From contig CANJLW010000001.1 in the NCBI GenBank assembly GCA_947475245.1, forward strand, positions 286,025 through 350,024: a stretch of 64,000 nt of DNA, read 5' to 3'. A program made the translations under genes and the position numbers. How positions within the stretch are numbered: position 1 is the stretch's first letter; each line of letters begins with the position of its first letter. Below the pieces are notes generated by a model. It saw only the letters and a program-made list of their open reading frames with translations, did not search any database and was not told the origin of the DNA. Source of the stretch: Acetobacteraceae bacterium (lineage in GTDB: Bacteria; Pseudomonadota; Alphaproteobacteria; Acetobacterales; Acetobacteraceae). Positions 51,791 through 61,215 of the stretch are shown here, in pieces.

Positions 51791-53269
51791 ATGTTGAACC
51801 CGATCGCGCCGCTGCCGCTCAAAGACCCGACGCTGTTCCGTCAGGCGAATTTCCTGGACGGCAAATGGGTTCAGGCCGACGACGGCAAGACGATTGTCGT
51901 GAAGAACCCCGCCACCGGCGAAGTGGTCGGGGAGGTGCCGGCGATGGGCACAGCCGAAACGCGGCGCGCCATCGAAGCGGCCAACCGCGCCTATCCCGCC
52001 TGGCGCGGGCTGCTGGCGAAAGAGCGATCCGCCATTCTGCGTAAGCTGTCCGATCTGATGTTGGCCAATGCCGACGATCTCGGCGCGATCATGACCGCGG
52101 AACAAGGCAAGCCGCTGGCGGAATCGAAAGGCGAGATCGTCTACGCCGCCAGCTTCATCGAATGGTTCGCCGAGGAGGCGAAGCGGATTTACGGCGACAC
52201 GATCCCGCAAAATGCCAAGGGCCGTCGCATTCTGGTGATGAAGGAGCCGATCGGCGTCTTCGCCGCGATCACACCTTGGAATTTTCCCGCCGCGATGATC
52301 ACGCGCAAGGCGGGGCCGGGTTGGGCGGCGGGCTGCACCGGGGTGATCCGTCCGGCGAGCCAGACGCCGTTTTCGGCCCTGGCGCTTGCGGTGCTGGCGG
52401 AACGCGCGGGGATGCCGGCGGGGGTCTGCAACGTGCTGACAGGTCCCTCGGGCCCGATGGGGGCGGAGCTGACGTCGAACCCGATCGTGCGGAAGTTGTC
52501 GTTCACGGGGTCTACCGAGGTTGGCGCGAAGTTGCTGGCGATGTGCGCGCCCACGATCAAGAAGACCAGCATGGAACTCGGCGGCAACGCGCCGTTCATC
52601 GTGTTCGACGATGCCGACCTCGACGCCGCGGTTGTCGGGGCGATGGGGAGCAAGTTCCGCAATACCGGGCAAACCTGCGTCTGCGCCAACCGTATTCTGG
52701 TGCAGGACGGGGTCTATGACGCCTTCGCGGCCAAGTTGAAGGTCGCGGTGGAGGCGATGAAGGTCGGCAACGGCATGGAACCGGGCGTCAGCCAGGGGCC
52801 GCTGATCAACGCGGAAGCGTTGGCGAAGGTGGAGGAACACATCGCCGATGCCGTGGCGCGCGGCGCCAACATCGTCACGGGCGGCGCGCGTCATGCGTTG
52901 GGCGGCAATTTCCACCAACCGACGGTGCTCGCCAATGTTTCACCGGATGCGCTGATCTTTCGCGAGGAAACCTTCGGCCCCGTCGCGCCGCTGTTCCGGT
53001 TCCATACCGAGGAGGAGGCGATCCGGTTGGCGAACGATACCGAGTTCGGCCTGGCCTCGTATTTCTACGCGCGCGATGTCGGGCGCATTTTCCGCGTTGC
53101 GGAGGGGCTGGAATACGGGATCGTCGGCATCAACGAGGGGATCATCTCCACGGCGGAAGCGCCGTTCGGCGGCATGAAATCCTCCGGCCTCGGGCGGGAA
53201 GGATCGAAGTACGGCATCGAGGATTACCTGGAGATCAAGTATCTCGCGCTTGGGGGGATCGGGACATGA
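51791..53269 (+). CDS. NAD(P)-dependent succinate-semialdehyde-type dehydrogenase
   Basis: A 492-residue aldehyde dehydrogenase. I chose the ATG at 51791, 8 nt after GGAGG; two ATGs further upstream are less well placed. The active-site glutamate is E262 in MELGGNAPF and the catalytic cysteine C296 in NTGQTCVCANR. GRRILVMKEPIGVFAAITPWNFP and SRP-like RPASQTPFSA blocks match GabD-type enzymes. The stop overlaps the DUF1028 start by 4 nt. The exact aldehyde is uncertain. Confidence 0.9.
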   Translation: MLNPIAPLPLKDPTLFRQANFLDGKWVQADDGKTIVVKNPATGEVVGEVPAMGTAETRRAIEAANRAYPAWRGLLAKERSAILRKLSDLMLANADDLGAIMTAEQGKPLAESKGEIVYAASFIEWFAEEAKRIYGDTIPQNAKGRRILVMKEPIGVFAAITPWNFPAAMITRKAGPGWAAGCTGVIRPASQTPFSALALAVLAERAGMPAGVCNVLTGPSGPMGAELTSNPIVRKLSFTGSTEVGAKLLAMCAPTIKKTSMELGGNAPFIVFDDADLDAAVVGAMGSKFRNTGQTCVCANRILVQDGVYDAFAAKLKVAVEAMKVGNGMEPGVSQGPLINAEALAKVEEHIADAVARGANIVTGGARHALGGNFHQPTVLANVSPDALIFREETFGPVAPLFRFHTEEEAIRLANDTEFGLASYFYARDVGRIFRVAEGLEYGIVGINEGIISTAEAPFGGMKSSGLGREGSKYGIEDYLEIKYLALGGIGT

Positions 53270-53985
53270 CCTGGTCGATCGTTACGCACGATCCGGCTAC
53301 CGGTGCCTTTGCCGTCGCGGTGGCCACCAAGGCTTTCGCGGTCGGCGCGTCCTGCCCGTTCGTGCGGGCGGGCGTTGGCGCGGTGTCGACCCAATCGATG
53401 ACCAATCGCTATCTGGGGCCGGCGATCCTCGACGCGATGGCGCGCGGGTTGCCGCCTGACGCGGCGATCGAGGGCGCGTTGGCGGGGGATGCCGGCAAGG
53501 GGTTGCGGCAGGTCCACGCGGTCGATCGCCTGGGGCGCACCGCCGCCTGGACCGGGGGCAACTGCGTGACCTGGTGCGGCAGTCTGGCGGGGCCGAGCAT
53601 CAGCGTGGCGGGCAATATGCTGGCGGGGGAGCCGACGATCGCGGAAACACTCGCCGCCTGGACCGCGCATGACGGTCTGGCTCTGCCCGAACGCCTGATG
53701 GCGGCGATGGACGCGGGAGAGGCCGCGGGCGGCGACCGTCGCGGTCGCCAATCGGCCGCGATGGTCATGACGACGACGGAAGATTTCCCCGATCTGAACC
53801 TGCGCGTCGACGATCACGCCGCCCCGCTGACCGAGTTGCGCCGGCTGCTGGGGATTTGGCGGGTGGAGGGGCAGCCTCGGGTCGGGATGGCGCCGTCGAA
53901 AGCGAATCCTTCGGGCTTCATCGACATGGAGGCGATCGAGGCGGGTTGGATCGCGCGGGGGATGGAATTGCGCTTTCGGCGGTAG
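53266..53985 (+). CDS. DUF1028 family protein (Ntn-hydrolase-like)
   Basis: A 239-residue protein. The start TWSIVTHDPATGAFAVAVATK, then GAVSTQSMTNRYLGP, is characteristic of DUF1028, a group placed near the Ntn hydrolases, with C-terminal NLRVDDHAAPLTELRRLL. Its ATG overlaps the aldehyde dehydrogenase stop (ATGA), so they are co-translated. Such proteins are often found with amide or peptide catabolic genes; the reaction is unknown. Confidence 0.9.
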   Translation: MTWSIVTHDPATGAFAVAVATKAFAVGASCPFVRAGVGAVSTQSMTNRYLGPAILDAMARGLPPDAAIEGALAGDAGKGLRQVHAVDRLGRTAAWTGGNCVTWCGSLAGPSISVAGNMLAGEPTIAETLAAWTAHDGLALPERLMAAMDAGEAAGGDRRGRQSAAMVMTTTEDFPDLNLRVDDHAAPLTELRRLLGIWRVEGQPRVGMAPSKANPSGFIDMEAIEAGWIARGMELRFRR

Positions 53986-54194
53986 TCTCGGTTGTTCGGT
54001 TTCCGGTTATAAAAAAGACGGAACCGACGACTGAATCTCGCAGTGAGACGCTTTGCCTTTGCCCGTGCGACAGAACGTTGCGGTGTAGATTTTTCGCTTG
54101 CGTAGCGGTTCCGCGAAGCTTTAGAGCCTCCGCCGGTCATTGGCGGCATGCGCGGTTTTGGCGGGTAGCCGGTCGACTGACTCAGGAGGCCGGC

Positions 54195-55283
54195 ATGTCC
54201 GCTAAGCTCTCAACGTTCGCGCTCGTCGCGATGGTCATTTCACCCACTGTCGGCTGGGCCATTCCAGGCCAATCCACCACGGCGACCGGGGATGCGTTCG
54301 TCAGCACCTGTGTCGGCAACGGCTTCGGCGGCATCGGCCAGTTCGGTAACGCGATCGGGAATGGCACGTCGACCGCCTCCGGGGCTGCGCCATCGGCGCA
54401 GGCACTGAACTGCGTTACCGGCACATCGGCTGCCGCCGGGACGCAGGTGACTACGGGCACGCAGGTCGGTGGCGGAACCTATTTCGGCCGTCCCTATGCC
54501 AACAGCGCCACGGCGACCGCGGCACCGGGCGTGATCAAGTTGCAGTCGGATAATGCGGGGTCATCGGGCGATCAGTTCTCAGGCGCCGGCGCGCAGGGCG
54601 GTTGGAACGAGACATTCACCCCGGTCGGGGGCGTTGTCGGTACCGCCGGCATGGCGATCATTCCCATTCACGTCAGTGGCACGATGACCGCGTCGGGGTT
54701 GGGCGCGAGCGCACAGATGGAAGTCGGCGTCTTCAAGAACCACAACCTTGTGCAGCCATACGGCAATGCGCAGAACGCCGCCGCCTACGGCAAGTTCCAG
54801 GCCCTTAATACCGCGTTCAACAGCACGCTCAATCAGAACTCCATCGCGGTCGGCAGTGTGCTGTTCGGTTGGGATTATGAAATGAAGCCGTACGGCGCGG
54901 TCAACTACGGCGCGGGCGACTCACTGACCGTTTCGTCGCTGAACATCGATGAGATCGTCAGTTTCGCCATTCCGGTCGTTTGGGGCACGCCCTTCGTTCT
55001 CGGCACTTTCGCCGCCGTCAGTACGGGGGAAGCCGCGAGCGGCGGGCAGTTGGTGATGAACACGTCCACCGCCCAGTTCGGCAACACGATCTATTGGGCC
55101 GGCGGTGCCTATGGATTGGCGGCGGACGGAACGGGCGCGCCGATTTCGGGCTTTTCCCTGATCGCGGCGTCGGGCCTTGATTATTCCGAGTCCTTCGTCC
55201 CCGAACCGGCGACGTTGTCGCTGCTGGGCGGGGCATTGGCCGTATTGGGGCTTGCGCGCCGGCGTCGCGCGACAGGACGGTAA
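54195..55283 (+). CDS. PEP-CTERM sorted exported protein
   Basis: A 362-residue protein from the ATG at 54195 with an AGGAGG site. It has a signal peptide (1-22, MSAKLSTFALVAMVISPTVGWA) and a C-terminal sorting tag (VPEPATLSLLGGALAVLGLARRRR) with PEP motif, hydrophobic helix and arginine end. The body is Gly/Ala/Thr/Asn-rich with no known domain. PEP-CTERM proteins are processed by exosortase and linked to extracellular polymer. No exosortase is encoded in this window. Confidence 0.85.
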   Translation: MSAKLSTFALVAMVISPTVGWAIPGQSTTATGDAFVSTCVGNGFGGIGQFGNAIGNGTSTASGAAPSAQALNCVTGTSAAAGTQVTTGTQVGGGTYFGRPYANSATATAAPGVIKLQSDNAGSSGDQFSGAGAQGGWNETFTPVGGVVGTAGMAIIPIHVSGTMTASGLGASAQMEVGVFKNHNLVQPYGNAQNAAAYGKFQALNTAFNSTLNQNSIAVGSVLFGWDYEMKPYGAVNYGAGDSLTVSSLNIDEIVSFAIPVVWGTPFVLGTFAAVSTGEAASGGQLVMNTSTAQFGNTIYWAGGAYGLAADGTGAPISGFSLIAASGLDYSESFVPEPATLSLLGGALAVLGLARRRRATGR

Positions 55284-55327
55284 ACGCCGGGTTCTCGGAC
55301 TCCGGCGACAGGCGGCACAATAGCCCC

Positions 55328-56002
55328 ATGCCGAGTCACGCGTCCGAGACCAGTCTTTACCCCGCGGTCAAAACCTTCCTCGAAGGTCAGGGCTTCACCG
55401 TCAAAGGGGAAGTCCGGGGCTGCGACATCGTCGCCGTGCGCGACGCCGAACCACCCCGTCTCATCATCTGCGAACTCAAGCTGGGCCTTTCCCTCGAACT
55501 GCTGCTGCAAGGGGTGGAGCGCATGCGTTCGGCCGACGAGGTCTGGCTGGCCGTGGCCGCGACTCGACGGGGCAGGGACCGCGACAGCCGAGCGCATCGG
55601 CTGTGTCGGATGTTGGGGTTTGGGCTGTTGGCGGTGACGCCGGCGAAGGCGAGGGTGGAGGTTCTGGTGGAACCCACCCCTTACCAACCGCGACGCAACG
55701 CGCCGGAGCGTAAGCGCATCCTGCGGGAACACGCGGTTCGGCGCGGCGATCCGAACAGCGGCGGGTCCACCCGCCAGCCCATCATGACCGCCTATCGCCA
55801 GCAGGCGTTGGACTGCGCGGAGGCGATGCGGGATGGGCCGAAGCGGCCGCGCGATCTGCGGCCCACCGCGCCGGATGCCGGCGGCATCATGCTCCGCAAC
55901 GTCTACGGCTGGTTCGAGCGGGTCGAGCGCGGCTGTTATGGACTGACCGACGCCGGGCGAAGCGCGTTGGAGCGTTGGCGGGACGGCAAGGCCGCGACCT
56001 GA
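55328..56002 (+). CDS. DUF2161 family PD-(D/E)XK-type phosphodiesterase-like protein
   Basis: A 224-residue protein. The N-terminal nuclease-like core reads YPAVKTFLEGQGFTVKGEVRGCDIVAVRD...LIICELKLGLSLELLLQ, where the D of GCDIVAV and the E-x-K of CELKL form the PD-(D/E)XK triad. A winged-helix-like C-terminus follows (NVYGWFERVERGCYGLTDAGRSAL). The biological target is unknown. It is convergent with the ABC-F gene, 9 bp apart. Confidence 0.88.
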   Translation: MPSHASETSLYPAVKTFLEGQGFTVKGEVRGCDIVAVRDAEPPRLIICELKLGLSLELLLQGVERMRSADEVWLAVAATRRGRDRDSRAHRLCRMLGFGLLAVTPAKARVEVLVEPTPYQPRRNAPERKRILREHAVRRGDPNSGGSTRQPIMTAYRQQALDCAEAMRDGPKRPRDLRPTAPDAGGIMLRNVYGWFERVERGCYGLTDAGRSALERWRDGKAAT

Positions 56003-56011
56003 TCCGGCGCG

Positions 56012-57811
56012 TTACGCCCCCAGTTCTTCCCGCAGCATTTCCAGTTCCAGCCACTGTTCCTCGGCCTGCGCCAAGGCGGTTTGCGCGGTTTCCAAGGCCT
56101 GCGTCGCCTTGGCGAATTGATCGGGCTTGCGGGCATACAGGTCGGGATCGGTCAGGGTCTTGGCGTGGCGGGCGATCTCGGCTTCCAGCGCCGCCATCCG
56201 TGCGGGCAGGGTTTCCAGGGCGTGCTTGTCCTTGAAGGTCATGCGGCGGGACTTGTTTGCGGTCTGGGTCTTGGGTTCGGCGCGGGATTTTGTCGCCGCG
56301 GCCGGGGACGACGCGGTCGTTCCGCGCTGGGACAGCATATCGGTATAGCCGCCGGCATATTCGATCCAGCGGCCGTCGCCTTCCGTCGCGATGGTGGAGG
56401 TCACGACCCGATCGAGGAAATCGCGATCGTGGCTGACCAGCAGCACGGTGCCGGTGTATTCGGCCAGACGTTCCTGCAACAGGTCGAGCGTCTCCAGGTC
56501 CAGGTCGTTGGTGGGTTCATCGAGCACCAGCAGGTTCGACGGTTTGGCGAAGGCGCGCGCCAGGGTCAGACGCCCACGCTCCCCGCCCGACAGCACGCCG
56601 ACGGGGGTGTTGGCCTGTTCGGGGCCGAACAGATAGTCTTTCATGTAGCTGACGACGTGGCGTTGCTGGCCGTTGACGGTGACGGTGTCGCCCGCGCCGC
56701 CGGTCAGCGCCTGGGTCAGCGTCTGGTTCGGGTCCAGCGTGTCGCGCCGTTGATCCAGGGTGACCTGTTGCAGGTTGGTGCCGATCTTCACGTCGCCGGA
56801 ATCGGGGGCCAGCACGCCGGTCAGCAGGTTCAGCAGCGTGGTCTTGCCGGCGCCGTTCGGCCCGACGATGCCGACCCGGTCGCCGCGCATGACGCGGGCG
56901 GTGAAGTCTCGCACCACGGCGCGGTCGCCGTACGACTTGGTGACGTCGTCCGCCACCATCACCAGCCTTCCGGACAGATCGGCCTCCGCCGCTGCCAGCT
57001 TGACCTTCCCCAGAGCGCCTTTCTGTTCCTTGTGCCGCTTGCGCAGCGCGTGCAGGTCGCCCAGGCGCTTTTGGTTGCGCTTGCGCCGCGCGGTCACGCC
57101 GTAGCGCAGCCAGTCTTCCTCCATGACGATTTTGCGGCCGAGCTTGTGGCGTTCGGTTTCTTCTTGTTCGAGGACGAGGTCGCGCCAGGCTTCGAAGTGG
57201 GCGAAGCCCTGATCGTGCTGGCGGGTGATGCCGCGATCGAGCCAGACGGTGGAGCGTGAGATTCGTTCCAGCAGGCGGCGGTCATGGCTGATCAGCACGA
57301 TGCCGGATCGCAGACCGGCCAGGGCGTTTTCCAGCCATTCGATGCCGGGCAGGTCGAGATGGTTGGTGGGTTCGTCCAGCAGCAGGATGTCGGGTTCGGG
57401 AGCGAGCACGCGGGCGATCGCGGTGCGGCGGGCTTCTCCGCCGGACAGGGTGGCGGGGTCCTCTTGCCCGGTCAGGCCGAGTTGTTCGAGCAGATAGGCG
57501 GCGCGGTAGCGGTCGCCCGCCCCGTCCTCAAACCCTGCTTCGACATAGGCTTGGGTGGTCGCGTAGCCGGTGAAGTCCGGTTCCTGCGGCAGATATCGGA
57601 TGGTGGCGCCGGGCTGGGCGAAGCGGCGGCCCTTGTCGGCCTGTACAAGGCCGCCGGCGACGCGCAGCAGGGTGGATTTACCCGACCCGTTGCGCCCGAC
57701 GAGGCAGATGCGATCGCCTGGGCCGACGCCGAGGCCGGCACCGGCCAGCAGGGGCGTGGTGCCGAAGGTGAGGGTGATGTCCTGAAGCAGGAGAAGGGGA
57801 GGAGAGGCCAT
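56012..57811 (-). CDS. ABC-F family ATPase (Uup-like)
   Basis: A soluble twin-ATPase protein of 599 residues from the ATG at 57811 (MASPPLLLLQDITLTFG). Both ABC cassettes are complete: GRNGSGKST and LSGGEARR in the first, GPNGAGKTT and LSGGERGR in the second, with a charged inter-domain linker. A C-terminal coiled coil (about 520-599, ALEAEIARHAKTL..) is typical of Uup. ABC-F proteins act on the ribosome or on DNA transposition and precise excision. The frame upstream of 57811 is not supported. It is divergent from the deaminase gene. Confidence 0.92.
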   Translation of the reverse strand: MASPPLLLLQDITLTFGTTPLLAGAGLGVGPGDRICLVGRNGSGKSTLLRVAGGLVQADKGRRFAQPGATIRYLPQEPDFTGYATTQAYVEAGFEDGAGDRYRAAYLLEQLGLTGQEDPATLSGGEARRTAIARVLAPEPDILLLDEPTNHLDLPGIEWLENALAGLRSGIVLISHDRRLLERISRSTVWLDRGITRQHDQGFAHFEAWRDLVLEQEETERHKLGRKIVMEEDWLRYGVTARRKRNQKRLGDLHALRKRHKEQKGALGKVKLAAAEADLSGRLVMVADDVTKSYGDRAVVRDFTARVMRGDRVGIVGPNGAGKTTLLNLLTGVLAPDSGDVKIGTNLQQVTLDQRRDTLDPNQTLTQALTGGAGDTVTVNGQQRHVVSYMKDYLFGPEQANTPVGVLSGGERGRLTLARAFAKPSNLLVLDEPTNDLDLETLDLLQERLAEYTGTVLLVSHDRDFLDRVVTSTIATEGDGRWIEYAGGYTDMLSQRGTTASSPAAATKSRAEPKTQTANKSRRMTFKDKHALETLPARMAALEAEIARHAKTLTDPDLYARKPDQFAKATQALETAQTALAQAEEQWLELEMLREELGA

Positions 57812-57846
57812 GGCGAGCGCATAGCACGATCCGCGCGGTTTGGCTG

Positions 57847-57901
57847 GTGGGGATACGGATACGGTATGATGTCGCGAAATTCGGGCGCGACTCGTCCCCA
57901 C
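57847..57901 (+). promoter_or_regulatory. Nested hairpin leader upstream of the deaminase gene
   Basis: An outer stem GTGGGGA (57847-57853) pairs with TCCCCAC (57895-57901). Inside it, GTCGCG (57871-57876) pairs with CGCGAC (57886-57891) around a 9-nt loop. The structure ends 28 nt before the deaminase ATG. In Vibrio, AvcD is held inactive by a small RNA encoded just upstream (AvcI), so a structured leader here is suggestive, but similarity to AvcI cannot be tested by eye. Confidence 0.45.
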
Positions 57902-57929
57902 GAGGTCGCCCTTAAAGGTCAGAGGCCTC

Positions 57930-59447
57930 ATGTCCGATCCGCAGCCGGTTCCGCTTCCCGAGTTGGTCTTTGGCATCGCAGGGCCGATCGGCGTCGATAT
58001 GGACGCGATCGTCGCCAGTCTTTCGGATGCGCTGCGCGCGGTGCGGTATCGCGCGGAGTTGATCCGTCTGACGGACGCGATGCAGGCGTTTCCGGTCGCG
58101 CAGCGGCGGGACGGGACCGGATTCTTCGCGGATTCCATGTACAAAATGGCCTATGGCAATGCGATCTGCCGGGAGTGGGGGGATCGTTCGGCACTGGCGC
58201 GTATCGGGATCGACGCGATCCGCGCACGCCGAACCGCCTTGTCCGGCGACGGCGCGACGCCTGCCGCCGGGACCGCTTACATCGTGCGGCAACTCAAGCG
58301 CCCGGCGGAGGTGGCGTTGCTGCGGCAGATCTATGGCGCGCGGTTTGTCCTGATCTCGGCCTATGGCTCCCGCGGCAGGCGGGAGGCGTTGCTGCGGAAG
58401 GTGATCGCCGACACCTTGCCGCTGGACGCGCCGCCGAGTTCGGCCGCGATGCAGGCGAATGCGTTGATCGATACGGATGCGGCGGAGGATGGGGAGGCGT
58501 TCGGGCAGCGCCTGCGCGATACTTTCCATCATGGCGATGTGTTTATCGACGGGTTGGACCGCAAGGCGATGGACCCGAAGCTGTCTCGGTTCATCCAGGC
58601 TTTGTTCGGGCGGACGGATATCGCGCCGTCGAAGGAGGAGTTCGGCATGTATGCCGCGGCGTCCGCCGCGCTGCGTTCGACCGACCTGTCGCGCCAGGTC
58701 GGCGCGGCGATCTTCACCGAAGAGGGGGAGGTGATCGCGCAGGGCTGTAACGAGGTGCCGAAAGCGTTCGGCGGCACGTATTGGGATTCGGAGGAACCGG
58801 ATTATCGCGACGTGCGGTTGGGTCGGGACCCGAACGCGGAGCAGATTCGCAAGGTGATGCGCGATTTGATCGAGCGGCTGTCCAGGGCGGATCTGTTGTC
58901 GGCGAAGGCGACGGGGCTGGGATCGTCGGCGGACATCGTGACGCATTTGACGGCGGAGACGGGCGCCCTGCGCGACGCGGCGGTGATGGATCTGACCGAG
59001 TACGGTCGCGTCGTTCATGCCGAGATGAACGCGGTGTGCGATGCCGCCCGCCTGGGCAGGGCCGTGAAGGGCGGGATCCTGTACTGCACGACGTTCCCCT
59101 GTCATAACTGCACCAAGCATATCCTGGCCGCCGGCATCAAACGGGTCGTTTACATCGAGCCGTATCCGAAAAGCCTCGCCACCGATCTGCATGCCAACGA
59201 GATCGCGGTGGAGGAAGAAAGCGCGGATCGCGTGGTGTTCGCGCCCTTCATGGGGATTTCGCCGTTCCGCTACCGGGATATCTTCCGCAAGAGCCGGCGC
59301 AAGAGCCCGGACGGGCGGGCGCTGGAGTGGTTGAACGATGCCATGCGGCCGATGCTGGACGGCGTCGATCAGACCTATTTAAGCGCCGAACGATCCGTGC
59401 TGCACTCGTTGCCCAAAGAAGCCAACGTCCGGGATACCTTCGCATGA
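57930..59447 (+). CDS. AvcD-like anti-phage dCTP/dCMP deaminase
   Basis: A 505-residue two-domain protein. The N-terminal half is a kinase-like domain with a degenerate P-loop (GIAGPIGVDMD). The C-terminal half is a deoxycytidylate-deaminase fold with zinc and catalytic residues H363 and E365 (VVHAEMNAVC) and C391/C394 (FPCHNC). This arrangement is that of the AvcD/anti-phage dCTP deaminase family, which drains dCTP/dCMP to block phage replication. The stop overlaps the next gene (ATGA), an ABC receptor, an unusual neighbour. A housekeeping deaminase is less likely because of the length and N-terminal domain. Confidence 0.88.
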   Translation: MSDPQPVPLPELVFGIAGPIGVDMDAIVASLSDALRAVRYRAELIRLTDAMQAFPVAQRRDGTGFFADSMYKMAYGNAICREWGDRSALARIGIDAIRARRTALSGDGATPAAGTAYIVRQLKRPAEVALLRQIYGARFVLISAYGSRGRREALLRKVIADTLPLDAPPSSAAMQANALIDTDAAEDGEAFGQRLRDTFHHGDVFIDGLDRKAMDPKLSRFIQALFGRTDIAPSKEEFGMYAAASAALRSTDLSRQVGAAIFTEEGEVIAQGCNEVPKAFGGTYWDSEEPDYRDVRLGRDPNAEQIRKVMRDLIERLSRADLLSAKATGLGSSADIVTHLTAETGALRDAAVMDLTEYGRVVHAEMNAVCDAARLGRAVKGGILYCTTFPCHNCTKHILAAGIKRVVYIEPYPKSLATDLHANEIAVEEESADRVVFAPFMGISPFRYRDIFRKSRRKSPDGRALEWLNDAMRPMLDGVDQTYLSAERSVLHSLPKEANVRDTFA

Positions 59448-60445
59448 TGCGTTTAGTGCTTGCCGCGCTCTTCAGCCTTGTCGCCGTCGTTGCGCAGGCG
59501 GCGGACCCGGTTCGGTTGGGATTGCTGCGCACCCTGTCGCCGGCGCCGTTCTATATCGCGCAGGAGCGCGGCTATTTCCGTGAGCAGGGGATTGAGCTGA
59601 CGTTCCGGTTTTTCGAGGCCGCGCAGCCGATCGCCGCCGCCGCCGTATCGGGGGACATCGACGTCGGCGTCACCGCGCTGACCGGCGGGTTCTTCAACCT
59701 GGCGGAAAAGGGCACGCTGAAAGTGATCGGCGGCGGCCTGCACGAGCAAAAGGGCTATGAAGGCTCCGCCATTCTGGTGTCGAACAAGGCGTACGACGCC
59801 GGGCTGACCGCCATTGAACATCTGGCCGGCAAGAGTTTCGCGATCACCCAGTACGGGTCGTCGTTTCACTACATGGTCGGGCGTATCGCGGAGGCGAAGG
59901 GCTTCGACGTGAAGTCGGTCACGCTGCGCCCGGTGCAGCAGATTTCCAACATGGTCGCCGCGCTGGTCAGCGGTCAGGTGGACGCGACCATTGCCATCGC
60001 CTCGCAGGCCAAGCCGCTGGCGGCATCGGGGCAGGCGCATATCCTGGGATGGGCGGGCGATCTGGTGCCGTACCAGATCACGGCGCTGTTCACGACGACC
60101 GGGATGATCGCCCGTCAGCCGGACGTGCTGCACCGCTTCGCGGCGGCCTATAAGCGCGGTGTGGCGGATTACCGCGACGCGTTCCTGCGGCTGGACGCGG
60201 GCGGGAAGCCGGTCGTGGACGCGCGGACGGAGGCGGCCATCGGGGCGATCACCCAGTACGTCTTCGTCGGCGACCCCGCCGCGCGCGCCAAGATCCTGGG
60301 CGGCGTCGGGTATTACGACGCCGACGGGGCGTTGGATGTGGCCGATGTGCTGGATCAGGTGAAGTGGTTCCGCGCCCAGGACCTGGTCAAGGGCGACAGC
60401 GATCCTTCGGGCTTTTTGGACACGCGGTTTCTGCCGACGCGATGA
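59444..60445 (+). CDS. NitT/TauT-type ABC transporter substrate-binding protein
   Basis: A 333-residue periplasmic receptor with signal MMRLVLAALFSLVAVVAQA. PFYIAQERGYFREQGIEL and VSGDIDVGVTALTGG are the common start of the SsuA/ThiY/TauA group. The ATG overlaps the deaminase stop (ATGA) and its own stop overlaps the ATPase start, so all are co-translated. Ligand unknown; candidates are a sulfonate, nitrate-like or pyrimidine-type precursor. Confidence 0.9.
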   Translation: MMRLVLAALFSLVAVVAQAADPVRLGLLRTLSPAPFYIAQERGYFREQGIELTFRFFEAAQPIAAAAVSGDIDVGVTALTGGFFNLAEKGTLKVIGGGLHEQKGYEGSAILVSNKAYDAGLTAIEHLAGKSFAITQYGSSFHYMVGRIAEAKGFDVKSVTLRPVQQISNMVAALVSGQVDATIAIASQAKPLAASGQAHILGWAGDLVPYQITALFTTTGMIARQPDVLHRFAAAYKRGVADYRDAFLRLDAGGKPVVDARTEAAIGAITQYVFVGDPAARAKILGGVGYYDADGALDVADVLDQVKWFRAQDLVKGDSDPSGFLDTRFLPTR

Positions 60446-61215
60446 ATGCCGGTTTGCGTCTTACCCTGGCCGGTGTCGGCCACGCCTATGGCGGGCTGAC
60501 CGTGCTCGACGGCATCGACCTCGTCGCCGAAGCGGGGGAGGTCACCGTCCTCGTCGGGCCCTCCGGCTGCGGCAAGTCCACGCTGCTTGGCATTATGGGC
60601 GGGCTGCTGCGCCCGACGACGGGCAGCGTGACCCAACAGGGGGAGATCGCGGAGGATTGCCTGAATCCGCTGACCTATGTGTTCCAGGACTTCGCGCTGC
60701 TGCCGTGGCGGACGGTGGCGGGCAATGTCGCGCTGGTCCTGGAAGGGCGGTTGCCGGCGGCGGAGCGACGGGCGCGGGTCGAACAGGTCCTGACGCTGGT
60801 CGGGCTGGCCGATTTCGCGGGGGCCTGGCCAAATCAACTCTCCGGCGGGATGCGGCAGCGGTTGGGCATCGCCCGCGCGCTGGCGACGCGGCCGGCCTGC
60901 CTGCTGCTGGACGAACCCTTGTCCGCGCTGGATGCGCAGACCCGCGAGTTGCTGCTGGACGAGTTCGCCGGGCTGATCGCGACGACGACGCTGTATGTGA
61001 CTCATACCCTGCGCGAGGCCGTGCGGTTGGGCCATCAGATCGTGGTGCTGTCGCGCCGACCGGGGCGGATCAGGCACATCGTGCGCATCGATCGCCCGTT
61101 GGCGGAGCGGCGGAGCGACGATCCCGACCTGATCGCGATCGAGGCGGCGCTTTGGCAGATGATCCGCGACGACGCGGCGGCGGCGGCGCGGGAGAGGCTC
61201 GATGCGGTGCGTTGA
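60442..61215 (+). CDS. NitT/TauT-type ABC transporter ATP-binding protein
   Basis: A 257-residue ATPase. Walker A is GPSGCGKST, the Q-loop is FQDFALLPWRTV, the signature is LSGGMRQR and Walker B is CLLLDEPLSALDAQT, with the H-loop VTHTLREA. These are the features of SsuB/TauB/NrtD proteins. It overlaps the receptor gene by 4 nt and the permease gene by 14 nt. Confidence 0.95.
   Translation: MNAGLRLTLAGVGHAYGGLTVLDGIDLVAEAGEVTVLVGPSGCGKSTLLGIMGGLLRPTTGSVTQQGEIAEDCLNPLTYVFQDFALLPWRTVAGNVALVLEGRLPAAERRARVEQVLTLVGLADFAGAWPNQLSGGMRQRLGIARALATRPACLLLDEPLSALDAQTRELLLDEFAGLIATTTLYVTHTLREAVRLGHQIVVLSRRPGRIRHIVRIDRPLAERRSDDPDLIAIEAALWQMIRDDAAAAARERLDAVR

Noticed and set aside
57912-59192. 426-codon minus-strand frame opposite the deaminase
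   Set aside because: Shadow of the deaminase gene, whose catalytic motifs confirm the plus strand as coding.
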